Below are positions 6,020 through 11,919 of a DNA stretch of 12,463 nt, in pieces (the stretch's first letter is position 1; every line of letters starts with the position of its first letter). This stretch comes from B2-G16 sp964528085 (GTDB lineage Bacteria > Bipolaricaulota > Bipolaricaulia > UBA7950 > UBA9294). The translations under genes were made by a program, and so were the position numbers. The stretch lies in NCBI GenBank assembly GCA_964528085.1, contig CAZGRE010000039.1, positions 1 to 12,463 on the forward strand, read 5' to 3'. A model generated the notes under the pieces. The model saw only the letters and a program-made list of their open reading frames with translations. It did no database searches and was not told the DNA's origin.

Positions 6020-6136
6020 TCATTCCTTGATGTGCATCGGCTGATCGCAGCATACGAGCGTCCCCGCTCCGGCCTTGGTCACCTTCACTTCCTGGCCGCA
6101 GATATCGCAGACGTAGGCCTTCCCTTCCTCTGCCAT
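6020..6136 (-). CDS. desulforedoxin
   Basis: A 38-residue protein encoded by an ORF short enough to be overlooked. Cysteines 10, 13, 29 and 30 (CDIC and VCC) have the exact CxxC...CC spacing of the desulforedoxin Fe(Cys)4 site. The Desulfovibrio gigas protein is 36 residues with cysteines 9, 12, 28 and 29. The motifs YVCDICGQEVKV and GTLVCCDQPM match that family closely. It is a small cytosolic one-electron carrier, dimeric in known cases. In desulfoferrodoxin this same module is fused to the N-terminus of superoxide reductase; here it is a separate gene 19 bases after the superoxide reductase stop. The ATG at 6136 follows AGAGGAGGTG. It most likely supplies electrons to the superoxide reductase, or to rubrerythrin. 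It is the last gene before the hairpin at 5966-5995. Confidence 0.93.
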   Translation of the reverse strand: MAEEGKAYVCDICGQEVKVTKAGAGTLVCCDQPMHIKE

Positions 6137-6155
6137 TAAAAAACACCTCCTCTCA

Positions 6156-6497
6156 TTACAGCTTAATCGAACCCTCCCACAGGCCGTGGACGTTGCAGTA
6201 CTCGACCGCGATCAACTCGCTCAGCCCTTTCAGGTCGACGGAAGCGACCACCGTGGGCGCGCCGTAGGTCGGGCCGAGGTCGAAGGTGGCGATGTGCACC
6301 GCGATCCCGCCCTTCACCCCGAATAGGGCGATCCACTTGATGTGGTGTTCGACCGTGTTCGGATGGGGTGCCTCTTTTCCCACTGTGATCTTGATTGCGT
6401 CCTTGCCGCATTCCTCGCAGCTTACGCGCTCGATCACCGGGACGTGTTTCTCTTTCCCTTCTCGGGCTCCGGTCTTGATCAACTCACCGAGTCTCAT
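6156..6497 (-). CDS. sor: superoxide reductase, neelaredoxin type
   Basis: A 113-residue one-iron superoxide reductase, which converts superoxide plus two protons and an electron to H2O2 without making oxygen. The Fe(His)4(Cys) centre is complete: His18 in the EKHVPV motif, His45 and His51 in HPNTVEHHIKW, and Cys101 with His104 in CNVHGLW. Glu16 and Lys17, the residues that gate and attract superoxide, are present. Length fits the class without an N-terminal desulforedoxin domain. Unusual is an extra CEEC pair (Cys27 and Cys30) in the turn after the first strand, where relatives usually have Pro/Lys/Ala/Gly residues. That pair might bind metal or form a disulfide. The ATG at 6497 follows AAGGAGGT, which overlaps the rubrerythrin stop, so the two are probably translated together. 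The product H2O2 is the substrate of the neighbouring peroxidases. Confidence 0.97.
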   Translation of the reverse strand: MRLGELIKTGAREGKEKHVPVIERVSCEECGKDAIKITVGKEAPHPNTVEHHIKWIALFGVKGGIAVHIATFDLGPTYGAPTVVASVDLKGLSELIAVEYCNVHGLWEGSIKL

Positions 6498-6509
6498 CTG
6501 GTACCTCCT

Positions 6510-7013
6510 TTAGAACTCCTTGAACATGTCCCGCGGAGCGCCGCACACCGGGCATTTATCCGGGGCATCCTCCTCTGTTGTGTAGCCGCAGATCGGACAG
6601 ATGTACACCTTCCCTATCTCCACGTCCTTTCCTGCGTCGGCCTTCGCCTTGGCCTCCTTGTACATCCCGGCGTGGATCTTTTCCGCCTCCAGGGCGTAGT
6701 GGGTGCTCCGGACCGCCCCTTGCTCCCCCTGCAGCTCGGCGACCTTGTTGTAGGCAGGGTACATCTCCTCCACCTCGAACGTCTCGCCGTCGATGCACTG
6801 CTGCAGGTTGCTCGGGGAATCGCCGATCAGCCCGAGCTCACGATAGTGGTTGGTGGCGTGCACCTGCTCGGCATAGGCGATCGCGCGGAACAGCCGCGCC
6901 AGGTTCATCTTCCCTTCCTTCTCTGCCTGCTCGGCGAAGATCAGGTAGCGCATGTGCGCCTGCGACTCGCCGGCAAACGCCGCTTTTAGATTGGCTTCAG
7001 TCATCGGATGCAT
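6510..7013 (-). CDS. rbr: rubrerythrin
   Basis: A 167-residue classical rubrerythrin, a cytosolic NAD(P)H-linked peroxidase in anaerobes that takes electrons from rubredoxin-like carriers. The N-terminal diiron four-helix bundle shows GESQAHMRY, AYAEQVHA, EVEEMYP and EAEKIHAGMY, carrying the Glu and His ligands. The C-terminal rubredoxin domain has CPICGY and CPVCGAP with cysteines 139, 142, 154 and 157 for an Fe(Cys)4 site. The length is slightly below the roughly 190 residues of the Desulfovibrio protein and fits the usual shorter form. The ATG at 7013 follows AAGGAGA with eight bases between; the second Met (codon 4) is less well placed. It lies 16 bases after the peroxiredoxin gene and 12 before the superoxide reductase gene. 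That order supports a superoxide-to-H2O2-to-water route. Confidence 0.97.
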   Translation of the reverse strand: MHPMTEANLKAAFAGESQAHMRYLIFAEQAEKEGKMNLARLFRAIAYAEQVHATNHYRELGLIGDSPSNLQQCIDGETFEVEEMYPAYNKVAELQGEQGAVRSTHYALEAEKIHAGMYKEAKAKADAGKDVEIGKVYICPICGYTTEEDAPDKCPVCGAPRDMFKEF

Positions 7014-7029
7014 AATCGAATCTCCTTAT

Positions 7030-7482
7030 TTATGTTGTCAGTTTGTCTAAGATCTCTCTCATGTCGGGGACCTCACTTATCGGGTAGACCTTGGACCACC
7101 GAACGATCCCGTCTTCATCGAGGATGATCACCGCCCGCTCCGAGTACCCGTCCCCTGCCCGGAAGACCCCGTACGCCTCGGCGACCGCCCCGTGCGGCCA
7201 AAAGTCGGACAGTAGTTTCGTCCCCTTGATCCGCAGGTCCTTGGCCCACGCACGTTTGGCGGGGACGGAGTCAACGCTCACCCCGAGTGCGAGTGCGTTC
7301 AGCTTTTCGAACTGATATTTGTTCTCCTCCAGTGCCCGCATCTGCTTGGCGCACACCGGGGTGAACGCGAGCGGGTGGAACGATAGGATCACCTTCCGCC
7401 CCCGCAGGCTCGCCAGATCGGTCTTCTCGCCGTGCTGGTCGGAGAGGACGAACCCCGGTGCCTTTTCCCCTGCCTTCATCAT
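7030..7482 (-). CDS. peroxiredoxin, 1-Cys AhpE/Bcp-like
   Basis: A 150-residue AhpC/TSA-family thiol peroxidase. The active-site loop PLAFTPVC places Pro37, Thr41 and the peroxidatic Cys44 in the standard PxxxTxxC pattern. The later Arg in YSERAVIILDEDG matches the conserved active-site Arg strand. Cys44 is the only cysteine, so it must be a 1-Cys enzyme that uses an outside reductant, for example a small thiol or a redoxin. Its reaction reduces H2O2 or organic hydroperoxides to water or alcohols in the cytosol. The ATG at 7482 overlaps the stop of the cytochrome b5-like gene by four bases, with GGAAGGAG before it, so translation is probably coupled. A second in-frame ATG is the next codon. 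The AhpE-like subtype is my judgment from the LAFTPVC loop. Confidence 0.93.
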   Translation of the reverse strand: MMKAGEKAPGFVLSDQHGEKTDLASLRGRKVILSFHPLAFTPVCAKQMRALEENKYQFEKLNALALGVSVDSVPAKRAWAKDLRIKGTKLLSDFWPHGAVAEAYGVFRAGDGYSERAVIILDEDGIVRWSKVYPISEVPDMREILDKLTT

Positions 7483-7730
7483 GATCTTGGCTCCTTCCCT
7501 TCTGTGATGGACCCGACCACCGGTACACGCGTGAGGAGATCATCCCCGTGCGGTGCTTCCTTCAGATCCGCCGTCAGATCCATCCCCGCCCGGTGCAGGG
7601 CCTGGTGCCGACCACCGCGCCACAAGAAGCTTCCGGTGACGTCGTAGACCTTCCCTGCGTACGCTATGTACGCCGGTCTCCCTTCTCTCCCGTCGTAGCG
7701 GGCGAGCTCATCGCCGGTGAACGTGCGCAT
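7479..7730 (-). CDS. cytochrome b5-like heme-binding protein
   Basis: An 83-residue single-domain protein of the cytochrome b5-like heme/steroid-binding family. Family signatures run in order: FTGDELARYDG, PAYIAYAGKVYDVTG, LWRGGRHQALHRAGMDLT and APHGDDLLTRVPVVG. Candidate heme-ligand histidines are His42 or His46 and His61. It has no signal peptide or membrane anchor and so should be soluble and cytosolic. It begins directly after the thioferritin stop (TAG then ATG) and overlaps the peroxiredoxin start by four bases. That makes co-expression with the oxidative stress genes nearly certain. The likely role is electron transfer or heme/ligand binding; partner and potential are unknown. It lies between two peroxide-handling proteins, so it could be a reductant for one of them. 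Confidence 0.9.
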   Translation of the reverse strand: MRTFTGDELARYDGREGRPAYIAYAGKVYDVTGSFLWRGGRHQALHRAGMDLTADLKEAPHGDDLLTRVPVVGSITEGKEPRS

Positions 7731-8282
7731 CTACTTCAGAAACTTCGAGACGAACGGCGAAGTCTCACCGCGCCTCAAGAAGTGCCCGGACGGGCCCTCG
7801 CCGAGGAACTCGGAGAACCACGACTCGTGTTCGATCTCCTCGTTCAGGATCGCCAGGGCGAGATCGTAGGTGCGATGGTCCTTTCCCGCGGTCATGTTGC
7901 AGATCTGGGTGTACCCCCGCACGGCGCAGCGCTCCGCCTCCACCAGGACCTTCAGAATCGCGTTGACATCCGTCGGATCGTCCGGAAGGCGGGCCGGCGG
8001 ACACGCGGAGATATCGTGAAACTCCTTCATGTCCTGGGGGAGCTTCCCTCCCAGCTCGTAGATGCGGGGGATCAGCGCCTCGAAGTGGTTGCGGTCCTCG
8101 ATCCGCGCCGTCTCGGCGATCTCCTTGATCCCTTCCCCGGCAAGCCCGATCAGGTTAAACCTGAGGATCGTGTAGTAGTAATAGGTGGTGATCTCCGCCG
8201 AGGCGTTTTTCTCCAAAAGCTCCAACAACTGGTCGACATCCACCCCTGCCCGTTCCACTACTTCCCTTGTCACTTTCGCCAT
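7731..8282 (-). CDS. Dps-like thioferritin (DPSL)
   Basis: A 183-residue ferritin-superfamily protein of the Dps-like thioferritin group first described in archaea. These form 12-subunit cages that use H2O2 to oxidise Fe(II) and store the iron, protecting DNA. Diiron ligands can be placed at Glu30 (ASAEITTYYYY), Glu62 and His66 (EDRNH), Glu115 (VEAERC), and Glu149 with His152 (EEIEH). The group-specific cysteines are Cys94 in HDISACP and Cys119 in ERCAVRGY, next to the ferroxidase site; Cys128 is a third. NMTAGKDHRTYDLALAIL and SWFSEFL are strongly characteristic. The ATG at 8282 follows AAAAGGAGGT. It lies 24 bases after the oxidoreductase beta gene and directly before the cytochrome b5-like gene. 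It should remove iron and peroxide together and thereby limit Fenton chemistry. Confidence 0.93.
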   Translation of the reverse strand: MAKVTREVVERAGVDVDQLLELLEKNASAEITTYYYYTILRFNLIGLAGEGIKEIAETARIEDRNHFEALIPRIYELGGKLPQDMKEFHDISACPPARLPDDPTDVNAILKVLVEAERCAVRGYTQICNMTAGKDHRTYDLALAILNEEIEHESWFSEFLGEGPSGHFLRRGETSPFVSKFLK

Positions 8283-8306
8283 GGCAGACCTCCTTTTGTC
8301 TTGGCG

Positions 8307-9212
8307 TCAGTTCTTTCCTTGCTCACCAGCTTCGCTCCGCGGCCAGCGCATCCGCGCAATCCGAGCTTCGATCTCATCCTTCCCTAGGGGAGGAAGCTCT
8401 GCCAATGGGCGATCTCCCATTCCCTTCCGGAAGCGGGCCCCGAACACGGGTCTCAGCCCTCCCCGGTAGATCACCCCGATCGGAAGCGGATACTCGCTTT
8501 TCAACGCCATCTCGAGCGCCGCGGCCCGATCCCGGGGATCGTAGTCATCCGGAAGCGGGGCGAGCCGCTCCTTCCACCAGTCGTTCCAGCCGCGGCGGTG
8601 CTCCCCCCAGGTGATGCACGGCTGGATCACCTCGATCAGGGAGAACCCAGAAATCCTCACGCCTTCGACGATGAGATCAGCCAATCCGGTGATGTCGCCG
8701 GTGTAGCCGCGGGCGACGAACGGAGCAGAGTGCGCGACCGCCGTGGCGAGTCCCTGGATCGGATAGGCCTCTACTCCTTGGAATTGAAGCCTGGTCCGCG
8801 TCCCGATCGGGGTGGTTGGTGATGCCTGTCCCTTGGTCAGGGCGTAGACGCGGTTGTCGTGTACGATCGCAGTTACGTCCGGGTTGCGGCGGAGGGCATG
8901 GAGAAAGTGGTTCCCTCCCTCTCCGTAGAAGTCCCCGTCTCCAGTGGTGACGATCGTGACGAGCCATGGGTTAGCAACGGCGATCCCGCTTGCCACAGGG
9001 AGTGTCCTCCCGTGCAGTCCGTTGAAGAAGTTGGCTCTCAGGTAGTGGGGGAGCTTTGCCGCTTGCCCGATCCCGGAGACCAGGCACACTTCATGCGGGG
9101 CCTTCCCCAGCTCAGTGAGGGCCCGCTTAACCGCGCTCAGAATCCCGAAATTGGGGCAGCCCGGGCACCACTGGTTCTCGGCGGTCGACCGATAGAGATC
9201 GTCCTCAGACAT
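8307..9212 (-). CDS. korB: 2-oxoacid:ferredoxin oxidoreductase, beta subunit
   Basis: A 301-residue thiamine-diphosphate subunit that pairs with the alpha subunit encoded just before it. Together they oxidise a 2-oxoacid with CoA to acyl-CoA and CO2, reducing ferredoxin. The thiamine/Mg motif is GDGDFYGEGGNHF at 91-103, followed by NRVYALTKGQ. Cluster ligands Cys16 and Cys19 (WCPGCPNFG) and Cys199 (QPCITW) are in place. The third usual cysteine, in GIGC, is replaced: the sequence is GIGQAAK with Gln50. Another cysteine, Cys43, lies seven residues earlier (EVCLVSGIG). The ATG at 9212 overlaps the alpha stop by eight bases. Whether the substrate is 2-oxoglutarate, pyruvate or a broader set cannot be told from sequence; the two-subunit layout suggests KorAB or a broad-specificity enzyme. 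The GIGQ form may be a subfamily trait, not a defect. Confidence 0.92.
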   Translation of the reverse strand: MSEDDLYRSTAENQWCPGCPNFGILSAVKRALTELGKAPHEVCLVSGIGQAAKLPHYLRANFFNGLHGRTLPVASGIAVANPWLVTIVTTGDGDFYGEGGNHFLHALRRNPDVTAIVHDNRVYALTKGQASPTTPIGTRTRLQFQGVEAYPIQGLATAVAHSAPFVARGYTGDITGLADLIVEGVRISGFSLIEVIQPCITWGEHRRGWNDWWKERLAPLPDDYDPRDRAAALEMALKSEYPLPIGVIYRGGLRPVFGARFRKGMGDRPLAELPPLGKDEIEARIARMRWPRSEAGEQGKN

Positions 9213-10821
9213 CGATCCTCCCTTCGATCCAGTCCGGGGTTATTGGAAGCCCATCCGACCTTCCGATCACATCCGCCTCCAGGTCATACTCGCCGGAGAT
9301 GAGGCGGGCGAGCTGCCCGAGCGCATTCCCCTCGACCGTGATATAGCGGGCTTTCTTCGGAAACGAGAATTCGGGAAGCGGCCATAGCTCGGTGAAGTGG
9401 AGCGCTCCGACTGCTTTCCCCTCCTCCCGTAGCCGGTCGACCGCGGCCCGGATCGCCCACTTCGTCGACCCCCAGCCGATGAGGACCGTATCCGCTCCGG
9501 AGAGGTGATACTCCTCCGGCGGCTGGATCTCCCGTCTCAGCCCATCCAGCTTTGCCAGGCGTTTTTTCACCATCGCCGGCCGGACCGTGTGCAAGTCCTC
9601 GGTGATGTGCCCGTCCTCGTCGTGCTCGTCGGAGTCAACGGTGACAAGGTGATGCGACTGTCCCGGATATAGGCGAGGGGAGATCCCATCGTCGGTCGGG
9701 GCATAACGGCGGTAATCTGATATCCCCGTGGGATCGGCGAACCGCTTCACCGCTGGGACTCCCGGAATCGGGAAGTCAGGGTAGGAGAAGTGGGTGTCGG
9801 CGAGGTACTGGTCGGTGAGGACGATCACCGGGATCTGGTAGCGGTCGGCGAGCGCGAACGTGCGGATGGTCTTCTCGAACGCATCCAACGGATCAGCCGG
9901 GGCGAGGATTGCCTTGGGGAACTCGCCGTGGCCGGCGTGTACCGCGAACAGCAAGTCCTCCTGTGCGGTCCGAGTCGGAAGCCCGGTTGCGGGTCCAGGC
10001 CGCTGCGCGAGCACGATCACGATCGGGGTCTCGGTCATCCCGGAGAGCGAGATCGCCTCCGCCATCAGGGCAAACCCTCCCCCCGAGGTGGCGGTCATCG
10101 CCCGCGCCCCGGCGTAGCTCGCTCCGAGGGCCATGTTGATCGCCGCGATCTCGTCCTCGGCCTGTTCGGCGAAGACCCCGAGCCCGACGTCGCGGGCGAA
10201 TCCGGTGATGATCCCGGTCGAGGGGGACATCGGGTAAGCGGAGATGAACCGGCACCCGGAGTAGGCGGCGGCGAGGACGATCGCCTCGTGCGCCGAGACC
10301 AGGATGTGTTCCTCCTCTTTGCTTTCCAGGTAGAAGCCCGGCGCCACTTTGGAGTACCCGGCCGCAGCCGCAGCGATGTTTGCCTGCACTATCTTGTCTC
10401 CCTTGCTGGCAAACGTTTCTCTGATAACAGTGTCGAGAGTTCCCCGCTCGAGCCCGAGCGTTCCCGCGATAGCTCCGGCAGCGACGGAATTGGCGTAGAG
10501 CTTCGAGCCCCCTTCCTCCTCCCCGATCTCAGCGAACGGGAGCTCGACGATCGCTCCTCCCGGGGAGAGGAGGGAGGTGTAGTGTTCCTTCGCTCTGTTG
10601 TTCAGGGGGAGGAGAACGTCGACCGACTCGCGGAACGCGCGCGGGGGAACGTCGCTGATCCGGATCCGGTAGCTGTTGTTCCCGCCGCGAATCCGCGACT
10701 CGTACTCCTTTGTCGTCAGCACCGGCCAGCCGGCAGAGGCGATCGCGCGGGAGACGACGTCCCCGACCGTCTGGATCCCTTCCCCGGCCGCGCCGACGAT
10801 CGCCACCTGCACGTCGGTCAT
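9205..10821 (-). CDS. korA: 2-oxoacid:ferredoxin oxidoreductase, fused gamma-alpha subunit
   Basis: A 538-residue subunit in which the gamma domain is fused ahead of the alpha (pyrimidine-binding) domain, as in two-subunit enzymes. The gamma part, about residues 1-180, contains AIVGAAGEGIQTVGDVVSRA and YESRIRGGNNSYRIR, both family hallmarks. The alpha part starts near 190 and has AYPMSPST (the YPxxPST substrate motif), EDEIAAINMALGASYAGARA, and TSGGGFALMAEAISLSGMTE. These correspond to the conserved core of KorA/OforA proteins. It is cytosolic and is expected to bind the beta subunit and donate electrons to ferredoxin; no ferredoxin gene lies in the window. The ATG at 10821 directly follows the SufB-like stop (TAG then ATG), and its end overlaps the beta start. 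A tie between SUF genes and this enzyme is therefore built into the operon. Confidence 0.94.
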   Translation of the reverse strand: MTDVQVAIVGAAGEGIQTVGDVVSRAIASAGWPVLTTKEYESRIRGGNNSYRIRISDVPPRAFRESVDVLLPLNNRAKEHYTSLLSPGGAIVELPFAEIGEEEGGSKLYANSVAAGAIAGTLGLERGTLDTVIRETFASKGDKIVQANIAAAAAGYSKVAPGFYLESKEEEHILVSAHEAIVLAAAYSGCRFISAYPMSPSTGIITGFARDVGLGVFAEQAEDEIAAINMALGASYAGARAMTATSGGGFALMAEAISLSGMTETPIVIVLAQRPGPATGLPTRTAQEDLLFAVHAGHGEFPKAILAPADPLDAFEKTIRTFALADRYQIPVIVLTDQYLADTHFSYPDFPIPGVPAVKRFADPTGISDYRRYAPTDDGISPRLYPGQSHHLVTVDSDEHDEDGHITEDLHTVRPAMVKKRLAKLDGLRREIQPPEEYHLSGADTVLIGWGSTKWAIRAAVDRLREEGKAVGALHFTELWPLPEFSFPKKARYITVEGNALGQLARLISGEYDLEADVIGRSDGLPITPDWIEGRIDV

Positions 10822-11919
10822 CTAGATCGCTTCCTTCGCCGTCGCCTGTTCGATCATCGTGTCTATCACCTTCTGCAGCGAGGCGGGGAGCCCTTCGATC
10901 CGCACATCGAGGAACCCACGGATGATCAGGGCTCGCGCCTGTTCCTCGGTGAGGCCACGGCTCATCAGGTAGTTCAGCTGCTCTCCGGCGATCTTCCCCA
11001 CCGCCGCCTCGTGCGAGAGCTCTGTATCGGGATGGGTTGCCTTGAGCTCGGGGACCGCGTGGATCACCGCCTCGGCATCGAGCATGATCCCGTTGCACTC
11101 CATGTGCCCCTTGGTGTCGGCACTTCCTCCCTCGATCAGCCCGCGCGAGACCACGCGGCTTGCGGTCGCCACCACCCGGCTTGTGATCTCACCGCGGGCA
11201 CCGGCGCCTGTCAGCCTGATCCTCCCGCCGACGTCGAAGCGCGAGCCGCCCTTGGCGTAGATGATCGAGTTGAACCGCGCCGTGCCGCCAGATTGGACGA
11301 CGGCGAGCGGGTTGGTGTCGATGTGCTTGACCCGTGTGAGGGCGATGTAGTTCGAAAGATAGGTTCCCCCCGCCTCGACCGCGATCCCGGTCCGCGGGCG
11401 GACCTCCACCTCCGGGGCCCAGTCGTGCACCATGGTATAGGTGAGGGTCGCCCCCTCCCGGACGAAGATCTCGGTCACCGCGATGTGGCGGCCGGCGTTG
11501 GAGTACGACGCGGCGGTGCACCCGGTGATCAGGTGAAGCTCCGATCCCGGCTCGATGACGATCACGTTGTGCAGGACCTGCTCATGGCGCTGGGCCTTGA
11601 GCAGGAAGCACGACTGCGCCGGAAGCCCGATCTTCGTCCCCTCCTTCACGCGGATGAAGTTCCCGGCCGGGTTGGGATGGTCCGCCACGATCCGGGTGAA
11701 CTCGTCGGTATCGGGATCGACCAGGCTCCACTCGAGCTTCTTCACCCACGGATGTTCCTTCCGCGCCTGGCGGATCGAGGCCATCACGAGCTTCCGCTCG
11801 TTGGATGCGGCAACGCGAGTGGTGTCGTCCTCGAGCATGAACGACGCCGAGCGTGGGGTCTCACCGGAATCGTCGTAGCCGACCCTCCGCAGATCGATCT
11901 TATCCCTTGAGGAAGTCAT
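10822..11919 (-). CDS. sufB: SufB/SufD-family iron-sulfur scaffold, SufB-like short form
   Basis: A 365-residue SufBD-family protein, far shorter than the roughly 495-residue E. coli SufB and typical of the compact form found with SufC in archaea and anaerobes. SufB works with the SufC ATPase to build Fe-S clusters in the cytosol. The central part is a run of short beta-helix strands (for example EIFVREGATLTYTMVHDWAP). In GHMECNGIM, Cys275 aligns with E. coli SufB Cys405, the sulfur-accepting residue, and Glu304 in LSHEAAVGKI aligns with Glu434. The helical end (EQARALIIRGFL) is the SufC-contact region. These residues favour SufB over SufD. The ATG at 11919 lies inside the sufC end (20-base overlap), with GGAGCGG before it. 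No SufD follows, so it may act as a homodimer. Confidence 0.93.
   Translation of the reverse strand: MTSSRDKIDLRRVGYDDSGETPRSASFMLEDDTTRVAASNERKLVMASIRQARKEHPWVKKLEWSLVDPDTDEFTRIVADHPNPAGNFIRVKEGTKIGLPAQSCFLLKAQRHEQVLHNVIVIEPGSELHLITGCTAASYSNAGRHIAVTEIFVREGATLTYTMVHDWAPEVEVRPRTGIAVEAGGTYLSNYIALTRVKHIDTNPLAVVQSGGTARFNSIIYAKGGSRFDVGGRIRLTGAGARGEITSRVVATASRVVSRGLIEGGSADTKGHMECNGIMLDAEAVIHAVPELKATHPDTELSHEAAVGKIAGEQLNYLMSRGLTEEQARALIIRGFLDVRIEGLPASLQKVIDTMIEQATAKEAI

Noticed and set aside
5892..6146. 85-codon N-terminal extension of the ferritin-like protein
   Set aside because: It would read through the desulforedoxin gene in another frame and through the terminator hairpin, and its composition is not protein-like. 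The ATG at 5891 has a strong ribosome-binding site.
9790..11910. A 706-codon open frame on the plus strand opposite korA and sufB
   Set aside because: The opposite strand carries two unmistakable conserved proteins. This frame has the Asp/Arg/Gly-rich composition expected of an antisense shadow in GC-rich DNA.
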